This document shows, in pieces, positions 48,746 to 61,545 of a stretch of 64,000 nt of DNA (position 1 is its first letter; every line of letters begins with the position of its first letter). Where the stretch lies: contig OX359192.1 of the NCBI GenBank assembly GCA_947172415.1, positions 3,536,501-3,600,500 of the forward strand, given 5' to 3'. Origin of the DNA: Chondrosia reniformis. Its lineage: Eukaryota; Porifera; Demospongiae; Chondrillida; Chondrillidae. Below the pieces are notes generated by a model, which was not told the origin of the DNA, made no database searches, and saw only the letters and a program-made list of their open reading frames with translations. Position numbers and translations under genes: made by a program.

Positions 48746-51165
48746 CTAGTAGTAGTACATACAACTAGTATACACAACTAATACCTGCGACTAGTAAATA
48801 TAACAAGTATTAGTACATACAACAAATACATAAAACTAGTACACACAACTAGCAGATAAAACTAGTACATACAACTAGTACATTCACCTAGTACATACAA
48901 CTAGTCCATTTACTAGTACATATACTTAATACATACAAAAAGTACATATAACTAGAAAATATATCTATTATTTACAACTAGTAACTAGTACATACAACTG
49001 GTACATAAAACTTGAACCAATTATAACAAGTATTAGCACATACAACTAGTACATACAACAAGTAGATACAACTAGTTTGTACAATCAGTAACTACATAAA
49101 ACTAGAACCTACAACAAGGAAATGTAACTAGTACCTACAACTAGCAAACATAACTAGTTCTAGTATATAAATCTAGTACACACAACTAGTACACACAACT
49201 ACTGCATGCAACTAGTACATACAAGTAGTACATAAAACTAATACATACAACTAGTGTATACAATTAGCACCTGACTCTAGTAGATACAACTAGTACACAC
49301 AACTTAAAACTATAGCTAGAACTAGTGCACACAAATAGTACAAACAACTAGGATATACATACAACAAGTACATACAACCAGTACATTCAACTAGTAACCA
49401 GTACATACAACTAATATATATGACTAGTGCGTAAACTAGTAAATATAACTTGTTCTTGTACATACAACTAAAGCATAAAACTAGTACATGCAAATAGAAA
49501 GGAGAAGTTACAAATAGTACATACAATAACACATAGAACTAGTACATAGAATGAGTACATAAAACTAGTATGTACAACAAGTACTTACAATTAGTTCATA
49601 TAACTAGTTCATACAACTAGTACATACAAGCAGAAACTTGGGCATACAACTAGTACATACAACTAATACATAAAAATAGTACATAGAACTAGTACGTACA
49701 ACTAGTACATTAAACTAGTACATATAACTAGTGCATGCAACCAGTACACACAACTACTACATACAACTAATACATACAACTAGTACATACAGTTACTACA
49801 CACAACTAGTTATGAGTACAGAAATGTAGTACATACAATTAGTACAAACAACAATTTACCAGTACATAAAAACTAATAAATACAACAAATACATACAACT
49901 ACTATATACAACTAGAACATAAATCTAGTACATACAACTAGTACATACATATAGTACCTACAAATACTAAATATACCTTGTACCAGTACATACAAATACT
50001 ACAAACAACTAGTATCTATGACTAGTAAATAAAACTAGTATTAGTCCATACAACTAAAACGTACAACTGTCACATTCAGCTAGTAATGTGTACATATAAC
50101 TAGTAAATACATCTAGTATTTACAACTAGTACATACAACTATTAATTACAAGTAATACATACACCTACTACATAAAACTAGTACATACACATATAACTAG
50201 TACATATAAATAGTACTTACAACTACTAAATACAACTAGTACATACAAGTGGTACATAACTAGTACATACAACTAGTACATATAATTAGTACATACAAAT
50301 AGTACAAACAGATAGGACATACAACTTGTAATTACCTAGTACCCACTATAACTATTACAATAAAGAACCTATAACTATTACATACAGCCAGAACATATAT
50401 ACAACTAGTGCATACAAGTAGTACTTACAACTCGTACATATAACTAATGCATACAACTAGTACATACACATAGTAAGTACATGTAGTACGTACAACTACT
50501 ACACACAACTAGTACATAAAACTAGTACACACAACTAGTACATACAAATAGTACATACAACTTGTGTCTAGTACATGCAACTAGGACCTACCTAGTACCC
50601 AGTATAACTAGGACTAGAACCTACAACCAGTACATACAACTAGTACATATAACTAGAACATACAGCTAGTATATACACCTGGTACACACAACTACTACAT
50701 ATAACTAGTATATACACATATACCTAGTACATGTAAATAGTACATACACCTAGTACACACAACTACTACATATAACTAGTACATACACATATACCTAGTA
50801 CATGTAAATATATAGTACATACAACTAGTACATACAACTACTACACACAACTAGTACATATAACCAGTACACACAATTACTACATTAAACTAGTGCATTC
50901 ACAGAAAACTAGAACATATAAATAGTATATACAACTAGAACATAAACTAGAACCTACAAGTGGTACATAAAACTAGTACATACAACTAGAAGCTACTTAG
51001 TACGTAGTAAAACTGGTACTAGAACCTACAACTAGTATCTACACCTAGGCATACAACTAGTATCGAGTACATACAACTAGTACAAACAACTAGTACATAC
51101 AAAGACTCCATACAACTAGTACCTACTTAGTACCTAGTATAACTAGTACTAGAACATACAACTAG
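48746..51165 (+). repeat. 13-bp satellite block
   Basis: Degenerate ACTAGTACATACA array. Segments near 49.1 kb repeat phrases from 36.2 and 37.1 kb, and 50.7-50.8 kb contains a short local doubling around ACACATATACCTAGTACATG. No gene is seen. Confidence 0.92.
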
Positions 51166-51579
51166 TCTGTTTTACCTGTACAAGCAAGTTTACTAATAGA
51201 TTTATAATTAATTCATAAAAGTTAATTGGACCTACATTCCTTTCATAAAATTAAATTTCATCATGTGTCTTAGTTAACATCTTATTTATCTTTTGGCACC
51301 AAACTAGTGTATATAAGGCCCCTAGATTTAGCATAGAGAGCCAAGGATTCACAGAAGATCAAGATAAAGAAAAAGACAAATACTCCCAGGATCACTGATG
51401 AAGGGTGTAATTCCCAGAAACGGCTGTCTGACCCAGTGGAGAAGAAGATGAAAGAAGGGAAAAAGAAGGAAGAAACACCTGTATCTTCATCTAAAGCTCT
51501 CTTTAGGTTTAGTTCCCCTATAGGCTCTTTTTACAGAATAGGCATATAGCATGTAGGAAAATGGTATCTCAGATTTTTC
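51166..51579 (+). repeat. TATA/hammerhead repeat family, 414-bp copy
   Basis: Starts within the family at TCTGTTTTACCTG and runs to the common 3' end AGATTTTTC. It includes TATATAAGG at 51310-51318, the CCAAGG expected at the start site about 30 bp later, and the hammerhead-like core. The satellite to its right is in reverse orientation and the one to its left in forward orientation, so the element sits exactly at an orientation switch. Confidence 0.78.
51380..51441 (+). ncRNA. Hammerhead ribozyme-like motif, plus strand
   Basis: CUGAUGA at 51395-51401, GGG/CCC stem around UGUAAUU, GAAAC, GGCU loop and GUC at 51426-51428. The inner stem I pairs UCA with UGA, and an outer CUCC can pair with GGAG. 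Position 10.1/11.1 is A opposite A, as in all three copies. Confidence 0.58.
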
Positions 51580-53945
51580 TTGTATGTACTAGTTGTATGT
51601 ACTAATTTTATGTAATAGGTGTATATACTAGTTTTCTCTACTAGTTGTATGTACTACTATTAGTTATATTTAATAGTTGTTGGTATTATTGTATGTAGTA
51701 GTTGGATGTAGAAGTTGCATGTACGAATTTTATGTACTAGTTGTAGGAACTAGTTGCATGTACTAGTTATGTACCCAATGTATGTACTAGTTGTATGTAT
51801 ATACTAGTTTCTAGTTCTATGCATTAGTTGTATGTACTGGTTGTGTGTACTAGTTGTTTAAAATACTTGTATATCCTAGTTGTATTTACTAGGTGTACTT
51901 ACCATTTATATATACTTGTTATATGTGTATGTACTAGTTATATGTTCTAGTTGTGTCTAATTGTTGTATGTACTAACTATATTTACTATTTGCAGTTACT
52001 AGTTGTATGTACTAGTTGTTGTACCAGTAATTAGTTGTATGTTCTAGTTGTATGTAAAATTGTATGTATTTTATATATATACCAGTTTTAGGTTCTAATT
52101 GTTTGTACTAGTTGTATGTAATAGCTATATTTACTAGTTGTAGGCAATAGTTGTATGTATTAGTTGTATGTACTAGTTCTATGCTCTAGTTGTTAGTTCT
52201 TGTACTAGTTATACTAGGTCCTAGGTAGATCCTAGTTGTATGTTCTGGATAGAAGTTGTATGTACTAGTTTTATATACTAGATGTGTGTATTTGTTGTAT
52301 ATACTAGTAGTATGTCCTAGTTGTATGTCCTAGTTGTATATACTAGTTGCATGTAGTAGTTGTTTGTACTAGTTGTGTGTACTCTATAATAGTTGTTTTA
52401 CAAAGTGTAGATACTTAGTAGGTTCTAATACTAGTTGTACCATGTACTAGGTAGCTTCTAGTTGTATGTACTAGTTGTAGGTTCTAGTTTATGTTCTAGT
52501 TGTATATACTATTTATATGTACTACTTATCTGTGTATGTACTAGTTATATGTAGTAGTTGTGTGTACCAGGTGTATATACTAGCTGTATGAACTAGTTAT
52601 ATGTACTAGTTTTATGTACTGGTTGTAGGTTCTAGTCCTAGTTATACTAGGTACTATGTAGATCCTAGTTGCATGGACTAGATACAAGTTGTATGTACTA
52701 TTTGTATGTACTAGTTGTGTGTAATTATTGTATATACTAGGTGTATTAACTAGTTGTGTGTAATAGTTGTATGTAATACTGTTTGTACTAAGTGTATGTC
52801 CTAGTTGTATGTACTAGTTGTGTGTACTAGTTGTATGTACTAGTTGTCTGTACTATTTATATGCACTAGTTGTATTTACTATCTGTATGTACTAGGTGTA
52901 TGTACTAGTTGTATGTACTAGTTATGTATAATTGTAGTATGTACTAGTTGTATGCAATTGTTGTTGGTTCTAGTGCTAGTTGTACCTGGTACTAGGTGGG
53001 TTCTAGTTGTATGTACTAGTTGTTTGTACTATTTGTATGTACTAGTTAATTGTATTGGTTGTGTGTAATTGTTGTATGTACTAGTTATATTTACTAGTTG
53101 TAGGTTCTAGTACTGGTTATTCTAAGTACTAGGTAGGCACTAGTTGTATGTAATTGATACTTGTTGTATGTACTAGGTGTAAGAACTAGTTGTGGGTAAT
53201 TGTTGTATGTACTAGTGTATGTACTAATTGTATGTACTAGTTGTATGAACTAGTGTATGTACTAATTGTATGTACTAGTTGTATGAACTAGTTGTATATA
53301 CTATTTGTATGTAATATTTATATGTAGTAGTTATATGTGTACGTACTTGTTATATGTACTAGTAGTGTGTTATTGTTGTATATACTAGCTATATTTACAA
53401 GTTGTAGTTACTCTTTGTATGTACTAGTTGATTGTACTAGTAACTAGTTGTATGTACTAGTTGTACGTACTAGTTCTATGTACTAGTTTTATGTATTAGT
53501 TGTATGTACTTGTTGTATGTACTCGTTCTATGTACTAGTAGTTGAATGTACTTGTTTAATGTTCTCATTCTTTGGACGGGTTTTATATAATATTTGTAGT
53601 TCTAGTTGTATGACCTAGTTGTATGTACTAGTTGTATGTATATCCTAGTTGTTTGTACTAATTGTATGTACTAACTGCTTGTACTATTTGTATGTACTAG
53701 TACTAGCTATAGTTTTAGGTTGTGTGTACTAGTTGTATCTACTAGTTGTAGGTTCTAATTGTATACACTAGTTGTATGTATTAGTCTTATGTACTAGTTG
53801 TATGTACTAGTTGCATGCAATTGTTGTATATACTAGTTGTGTGTACTAGATTTAAGTACTAGTACTAGTTATGTTTGCTAGTTGTAGGTACTAGTAATAT
53901 TTCCTTGTTGTAGGTTTAAGTTGTGTGTTCCAGTTGTGTGCACTA
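51580..53945 (-). repeat. 13-bp satellite block, reverse orientation
   Basis: Here the plus strand reads TGTATGTACTAGT, the reverse complement of the unit used in the first 51 kb. The block is 2.4 kb and just as degenerate, with the same classes of variant (for example CTAGGTACTAGG clusters). No gene is seen. Confidence 0.92.
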
Positions 53946-55133
53946 CTGGTACATACAACTTGTACATACAACTAGACCATACACATATAACTAGTATATA
54001 TAAATAGTACATACACCTAGTACATACAACTAGGACAAAGAAGTAATATATACAACTAGTACACACAACCAGTGCATACAACTAGTACATACAACAAGAA
54101 ACTAGTACATGCAACTAGTACATAGAAAGAGTACATAACACTCATACATATAACTAGGATGAACAACAAGACATTAGTTCATACAGCTAGTTCATAGAAG
54201 GTAAACATAAAACTACCACATTAAACTAGTATATACAACTAGTACACAGCTAGTACATACAAGTTATATATACAAACAACTAGTTCATAAAATTGATACA
54301 TAACTAGTACATGCAACTATTACATACAACTAGTACATGCAATTTGTACATACAACCACCACATGCAACTACTACATACAACTTGTACCTACAACTAGTA
54401 AATATAACTTGTACTAGTATACACAACAAGTAAAAGCAACTAGTACATACAATTAATACATACAAATAGTACAAACAGGTAGTACATACAACTTGTACCC
54501 ACCTATTAACCACAATAACTAGTACTAGAACCTATAACTATTACATACACCTAGTACATACAACTAGTACATATACTTTTTACATACACATATAACTAGT
54601 AAAACTAGTCTATACACAAGTAACAAGTACATATAAATAGTATATACAACTAGAACATAAACTAGAACACAAAACTATTATATATTACTAGTAGTATATA
54701 CAACTAGCAAATACAACTAGTACACACCACTAGTTCATAGAACAAGTTCATAAAACTAGTACATACAACTAGTCCAAAAAACTAGTACAATATAACTAGT
54801 TCAGACAACTAGTACATATTCTTATTACATACACATATAACTAGTATATACATACAAAGAGTTCATCAACTTGTATCTAGTACATGCAACTAGGATCTAC
54901 CTAGTACCTAGTATAACTAGAACTAGAACCCACAACTAGTATATACAACTGGTACATATAACTAGTTCATACACATATAACTAGTATATAAATAGTACAT
55001 ACACCTAGTACATACAACTAGGACAAACAAGTAATTTATACAACTAGTCCACACAACCAGTGCATTCAACTATTAGATACAACTAGAAACTAGTACATAC
55101 AACTAGTACATAGAAAGGGTACATAAAACTCGT
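53946..55133 (+). repeat. 13-bp satellite block, forward orientation again
   Basis: Orientation returns to ACTAGTACATACA at about 53946. Phrases such as GTGCATACAACTAG and CACAGCTAGTACATAC relate it to 26, 31 and 46 kb. No gene is seen. Confidence 0.92.
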
Positions 55134-55136
55134 ATT

Positions 55137-55165
55137 TGTAACCCTGCGTATTAAGCAGGGTTACA
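55137..55165. repeat. Perfect 11-bp hairpin
   Basis: TGTAACCCTGC pairs with GCAGGGTTACA around a 7-nt loop (GTATTAA), at the left edge of the TATA/hammerhead repeat. It is absent from the other copies, which start further in. Confidence 0.8.
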
Positions 55166-55517
55166 AACACTTGAAGTTAAATCAACCTTTAAAACCTTCC
55201 TATCCCGGCAGCCTCTAGTTAGAATCAAGTATAAACAAAAAGTAGCTAGTACGCTTAAGGACTGTGTTGTGTTACCCCATATTGTGTCACCCCACCTCCA
55301 AAGGAATGTTAACTACTATAAGACCTAAAGGTAGACTTATGTAATATGTCCTATATACTTGTGACAATGGTTATGCTGAATCTGTTTTACCCGTACAAGC
55401 AAGATTACTAATAGATTTAATTCATAAAATTTAATTTGACTTACATTACGTTCATAAAATTAAATTTCATCATGTGTCTTAATTAACACCTTATTTAACT
55501 TTGGCACCAAAATAGTG

Positions 55518-55526
55518 TATATAAGG
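55518..55526 (+). promoter_or_regulatory. TATA box of the repeat family
   Basis: TATATAAGG is conserved at 51310-51318. The first base of CCAAGG lies 30 bp after its first T, the normal distance from a TATA box to a polymerase II start site, and the 14096 copy begins exactly at that CCAAGG. Promoter function is inferred. Confidence 0.55.
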
Positions 55527-55576
55527 CCCCTAGATTTAGCTAGAGCGCCAAGGATTCACAGAAGATCAAGATAAAG

Positions 55577-55640
55577 AGACTCCCAGGATCACTGATGAAG
55601 GGTGGAATTCCCAGAAACGGCTGTCTGACCCAGTGGAGAA
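55577..55640 (+). ncRNA. Hammerhead ribozyme-like motif, plus strand
   Basis: CUGAUGA at 55592-55598, GGG (55600-55602) with CCC (55610-55612), GAAAC at 55614-55618, GGCU loop and GUC at 55623-55625. Stem I has UCA/UGA next to the core and CUCC/GGAG beyond an asymmetric internal loop. The A-A opposition closing stem II (55599 and 55613) departs from the consensus G-C and may reduce or abolish activity. Confidence 0.6.
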
Positions 55641-55774
55641 GAAGATGAAAGAAGGGAAAAGAAGGAAGAAAAGACTCCTGTATCTGCATCCAAAGCTCTC
55701 TTCAGGTTTAGTTTTCCTATAGGCTCTTTACAGAATAGGCAAAGCATGTAGGAAAATGGTATCTTAGATTTTTC

Positions 55775-58700
55775 ATACATACAACTAGTAGGAACAACAA
55801 GACATTAGTAAATACAGCTAGTTCATGAAGGTGAACATAAAACTCCCACATAAAACTAGTATATAAAACTAGTACACAGCTAGTACATACAAGTTATATA
55901 TACATACAACTAGTACATATAATTGGTACATAACTAGTAGATACAACTATTACATACAACTAGTACATACAACTAGTACCTACAACTATTAAATATAACT
56001 AAAACTAGTCCATACAACTAGTACATAAAACTAGTACATAAACCTAGTACATAAAATTAGTACATACAACTAGTACACACAACTACTACAGATAACTAGT
56101 ACATACAACTAGTGCATACAACTAGTGCATACCACTATATAGTACATATACTTATTACATACACATATAACTACAAATAGTACATCTACTTGTATATAGT
56201 ACATGCAACTAGGATCTACCTAGTACATAGTATAACTAGAACTAGAACCTACAACTAGTATATACAACTAGTACATATAACTAGTACATAAACATATAAC
56301 TAGTATATATAAATAGTACATACACCTAGTACATACAACTAGGACATACGAGTAGTATACATAACCAGTACACACAACCAGTGCATATAACTAGTACATA
56401 CAACTAGATACTAGTATATGCAACTAAACTAGTACATAAAAAGAGTACATAAAACTCATACATACAACTAGTACGAACAACAAGACATTAGTACATAACA
56501 GCTTGTTCATAGAACGTGAACATAAAACTACCACATAAAACTAATATATTTAACTAGTACACAGCTAGTACAGACAAGTAATATATACATACAACTAGTA
56601 CATACAACTAGTACATACAACTAGTACATATAACAATTACATTAAACTATTACATACAACTATTACATACAACTTGTACCTACAACTAATAAATATAACT
56701 AGTACTAGTACACACAACTTGTAAAATCAACAAGTATATACAATGAGTACATGCAAATAGTACAAACAACTAGTACATACAACTTGTACCCACCTAGTAA
56801 CCACTATAACTAGTACTAGAACCTATAACTATTACATACACCTAGTACATATACTTATTATATAACTAGTACAAACAATTAGAACATACAACTAGTAAAT
56901 ACAAATAGTGCATGTAACTAGTACAAAACTACTAAATATAACTTGTACAAACAACTAGTACACAAACTAGTATCGAGTACATACAACTACATAGTACATA
57001 TAACTAGTACACACAATTAGAACATCCAAGTAGTACATACAGCTGAAACCTACAACTAGCACATACGAATAATAAATACAACTAGTACAAATAACTTGTA
57101 CATGCAACTAGTTACTAGTACATACAACTAGTACATACAACTAGTAACTACAACTAGTAAATATAGCTTGTACATAAACAATTACACACAACTAGTTCAT
57201 AGAAGTATTAGATACAACTAGTACACACAGCTTGTTCAGAGAACGTGTACATAAATCTACCACATAAAACTGGTACATACAACTGGTACGTAAACCTAGT
57301 ACATACACCTAATACTTACAATTAGTACATACAACTAGTACACACAACTACTACATATAACTAGTTCATACACCTAGTACAACAACTAGTCCATACAATT
57401 AGTATATAGAACGAGTACAAACAACTAGTACATATAACAAGGACCTACCTATTACATAGTTAAACTAGTACTAGAACCTACAATTAGTGCATACAACTAG
57501 TACATACAACTAGTAAATATAACTAGTACTAGTCCATACAGCTAGTACATACAAAGAGTACCTAGAAGTATTAAATACAACCAGTACTAGCACATACAAC
57601 TAGTACATACACCTAGTACATACAACTAGTACATACACCAAGTACATACAACTAGTACACACAAGTAGCACATACAATTAGTTCTATAATTAGTACATAG
57701 AACTAGTACATAGAACGGGTACATAAAACTAGTACATACAACTAGAACATATAACAGGTACATAGCCATTACATACAATTAGTTCATAGTACTTGTAAAT
57801 ATAACTGGTACACATCTAGTACATATACCTAGTACGTACATACAACTAGTACATTTAATTAGAACAAAAATACATAGAACATACACACATAACTAGAACA
57901 TATAAATAGTACATATAACTAGTACATTCAACTAGAACATAAAACTAGCACAAACAGTTAGTACTTACAACTAGTAACTAACAAAACCAACTAGTACAAA
58001 ACTAGTACACACATCTAGTACATACAATGAGTACACACAATTAGTACATACAAATATTACATTCAGCTAGTAAATTCAACTAGTACCTACAACTAGTCCA
58101 TACAACTATTACCTACAACTAGTAAATAAAAGCAGTACAAGTACATATAACTAGTACATACAACTAGTACATACAACTAGCTACGAGTACATACAACCAG
58201 TACATACAACTAGCTACAAATATATACAACTTGTACCTAAAACTATTATATACAACTACTTCATAAAACTAGTACATAGAACGATTACTTACAACTAGTA
58301 AATACATCTACTACAAACAACTAGTACATAAATCCAGTCTTACAAATAGTACATACATCTAGTACCTACAACTATTACATAAAACTAGTCCACACAACTA
58401 GTTCACACAACTAGTATATATAACTAGTATATAAAAATAGTATATACACCTAGTACATAGAACTAGTCCACACAACTAGTTCACACAACTAGTGTATATA
58501 ACTAGTAAATACATCTACTACAAACAACTAGTACATAAATCCAGTCTTACAAATAGTACATACATCTAGTACCTACAACTATTACATAAAACTAGTCCAC
58601 ACAACTAGTTCACACAACTAGTATATATAACTAGTATATAAAAATAGTATATACACCTAGTACATAGAACTAGTCCACACAACTAGTTCACACAACTAGT

Positions 58701-59540
58701 GTATATAACTAGTACATACAACTAGTACATACAACTAGTACATAAAACTAGCATTGAGTACTTACAAGTTCATCCAACTAGTACATACAACAACTTCGTA
58801 CAACTTGTACATATGACTGTTACTTACAACTAGTACACACAACTAGTACATAATACTAGTACATACAATTATTACACACAACTAGTACATATTACTAGTT
58901 CATCCAACTACTACACAAAACTAGTCCATATAAATAGAACATACAACTAGTACATACAACTACTATATACAACTAGTACAAATTTTTTTTACACACAACT
59001 AGTATATACAGGAAGTACATAACTAGTATATAATACTAGTATATGTATATATAACTAGTACATACAACTAGTGTGTATAAATAGTACAAACAACTATTAC
59101 ATACAACTAGTGTGTATAAATAGTAAAAACAACTAGTACATACAATTATTTCTTACAACTAGTAAATATAACTAGTACCAGTACATAAAACTAGTGCATA
59201 CAACTGATACATAGAGCTTATACACACAACTAGACCCTACAACTAGTTACTAGTACATACAACCAGGACATACAACTGGTATCTAAAACTAGTACATTCA
59301 GCTAGTTAATAGAACTATTATTTCCAATTAGTACATACAACTAGTACATACAACTAGACCATACAATGAGTTACTAGTACATACAACGACTTCATACAAC
59401 TAGTACATAAACCTAGTACTTACAATTAGTACATACATCTAGTACATACAACTATTACATAAAACTAGTGCTACAACTAGAACATATAACTAGTACACAC
59501 AACTAGTTCACACAACTAGTACATACAACTAGTACATATA
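55775..59540 (+). repeat. 13-bp satellite block, forward orientation
   Basis: 3.8 kb of degenerate array ending at the ACTAGT palindrome at 59541, where orientation flips. It includes an exact 207-bp tandem duplication (listed separately). No gene is seen. Confidence 0.92.
58294..58707 (+). repeat. Exact 207-bp tandem duplication
   Basis: 58294-58500 and 58501-58707 read identically as far as I can check by eye, both starting ACTAGTAAATACATCTACTA. 207 is one base short of 16 units of 13. Identity inside an otherwise degenerate array indicates a very recent event. Confidence 0.85.
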
Positions 59541-61412
59541 ACTAGTTGTTAGTACTAGTTGTATGTACTAGTTGTGTGTACTAGTTCTATATACTAGTAA
59601 CTAGTTATATATACTAGTTGTATGTACTAGTTGTGTGAAATTGTTGTATGTACTAGTTATATGTACTAGTTATATGTACTAGTCGCAAGTACTAGTTGTA
59701 AGTACTAGCTGTATGTACTAGTTATATGTACTAGTTGTATGTACTAGTTTCATGTTGTTTGTAATAGCTGTATGTATTAGTTGTATGTAGTTATATATAC
59801 TATTTGTAAGTACTAGTTGTGTGTATTTTTTGTTTACTAGTTAAATTTATTAGTTGTAGTTACTAGTTTAATGTACTAGTTGTATGTACTAGTAACTAGC
59901 TGTATGTACTAATTATATGTCCTAGTTGAATGCACTAGTTGTATGTCCTAGTTCTATATACTAGGAAGTAGTTATATGTACTAGTTGTATGCACTAGCTG
60001 TGTTTACTAGTAGTATGTACTAGTAAGAAGTTTTTTGTAATAGCTGTATGTAATAGTTGTATGTAGTTACATATACTACATGTAGGTCCTAGTTGTTCAG
60101 TTGAATTTACTAGTTGTGGTTACTAGTTGTATGTATAACTAGTTGTAAGTTGAGATGTGTTCTAGTTGTATGTAGTAGGTTGGTGTAATTGTTGTATGCA
60201 CTTGTTATATAAACTATTTGTATGTACTAATTTTATGTACTAGTTGTATCTACTAGTGAGTTGTTGCACGTACTTGTTATATGTCCCAGTTGTATGTACT
60301 AGGTGAATGTACTGGTTGTATATACAAGTTGTTTGTTTATAGTTATATGGACTAATTTTATATAGGTACTAGTTATGTGTAATTGTTGTATGTACTATTT
60401 ATATGTACTAGTTGTATATACTAGTTGTATGTACTAGTAACTAGATGTAAGTACTAGCTGTGTGTACTATATGTATGTACTAATTGCATGTACTCGTTGT
60501 ATGTACTAGTAAGTTGTTGCATGTGCTAGTTATATGTACTATTGTTGTTTAATAGTTTAATGTACTAGTAAATAGAACTAGTTGTATTTACTAGTAACTA
60601 GATGTAAGTTCTAGCTGTATGTACTAGTTTTATGTACTAGCTTTATATACTAGTTTTATGTACTAGATACTAGTTGTATATACTTGTTGTATGCACTAGT
60701 TATATGTATTAATTGTATTTACTAATTGTGTGCAATTGTTGTTGGTACTAGTTGTTGTAGTAGTAATTAGTTGAATGTACTAATTGTATTTACTAATTGT
60801 ATGTACTAATTTTATGTACTAGTGGTATAAAGTTTTATGAACTAGATGTATATACTAGTAATATGTAATAGTTGTAAGAACTAATTGTATGTACTAGTTG
60901 TATATACTAGTTGTATGTACTAGGTGTATGAATTAGTAACAATCTGTATTTACTAGTTTTAAGTTCTAGCTGTATGGAATATTTGTTTGTTGGTATATGG
61001 AATAGTTTTACTAGTTGTGTGAAATATTTGTATCTATTAGTAACATGTATTAGTTTTATGTACTAGCTGTATGTAGTAGTTATATGTACTAGTTGTATGT
61101 ACTTGTTGTATATGTGTTCTACTAAGTAGTTGTATGCACTAGTTATAAGAACTAGTTGGAGGTACTAGTTGTATGTACTAGTTGTAAGAACTGATTGTTT
61201 GTGGTGTTTGTATGTACTAGTAATTAGTTGCATGCACTAGTTATATGTGCCAGTTGTATGTGTGTACTAGGTGTATGAATTAATAACTTTCTGTATTTAC
61301 TAGTTGTAAATACTAGCTGTATGGAATATTTGTTTGTAAGTATATGGACTAGTTGTGTACTAGTTGTGTGTAATTGTTGTGTCTACTAGTAAATAGTTGT
61401 ATGTACTAGTTT
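59541..61412 (-). repeat. 13-bp satellite block, reverse orientation
   Basis: From the ACTAGT at 59541 the plus strand reads TGTATGTACTAGT units. The block runs 1.9 kb to the SINE. No gene is seen. Confidence 0.92.
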
Positions 61413-61545
61413 CTTGTTGTCAAGGGGTGCTTGTCAATAAAAATCACTGAAAATCTGCTGCCATGGCCTGGGCTAGAACTATGGACATCCCATAATCACT
61501 GGATCTTGAATCTTGTGTCTTTGCTCTAGACCACCAACACCCCCA
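61413..61545 (-). mobile_element. tRNA-Leu-derived SINE
   Basis: On the minus strand the first ~85 bp align by eye with a type II tRNA-Leu: GGTGGTCTAGAGC resembles the A-box and D arm, AAGATTCAAGATCC the anticodon arm with CAA in the loop, then a long variable region, and AGTTCTAGCCC resembles the B box (GTTCNANNC). About 45 bp of unrelated tail follow, ending with TTGACAAGCACCCCTTGACAA, a repeated TTGACAA. The A and B boxes would make an internal polymerase III promoter. The acceptor stem is not paired, so this is not a working tRNA gene. Confidence 0.75.

Larger units (their letters stand above)
55134..55774 (+). repeat. TATA/hammerhead repeat family, longest copy
   Basis: About 640 bp. 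It begins around a perfect hairpin (TGTAACCCTGC and GCAGGGTTACA, 55137-55165), continues with sequence shared with 44848-45101, then TATATAAGG (55518-55526), CCAAGG 30 bp later (55548), the hammerhead-like core (55583-55638) and the common 3' end TAGATTTTTC (55765-55774). It has no long ORF. Four copies with one shared 3' end and different 5' starts indicate copying from RNA. Whether it is a Penelope-like terminal repeat, a retrozyme or another retroelement fossil is open. Confidence 0.75.

Noticed and set aside
48361-48749. Second confirmed Helitron
   Set aside because: The 3' hairpin and CTAG fit, but CTAG occurs in every satellite unit, the 5' TC is preceded by T instead of A, and no empty site was found.
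49290-49532. Open frame of 80 codons rich in Tyr, Cys, Leu and Val
   Set aside because: It is a translation of the 13-bp satellite on the minus strand; the peptide repeats with a 13-residue period and is not a gene. The same holds for 26403-26588, 53878-54081 and 54304-54513.
61413-61545. Functional tRNA-Leu gene
   Set aside because: The A and B boxes resemble those of a tRNA, but the acceptor stem does not pair and a tail is attached, so a SINE fits better.
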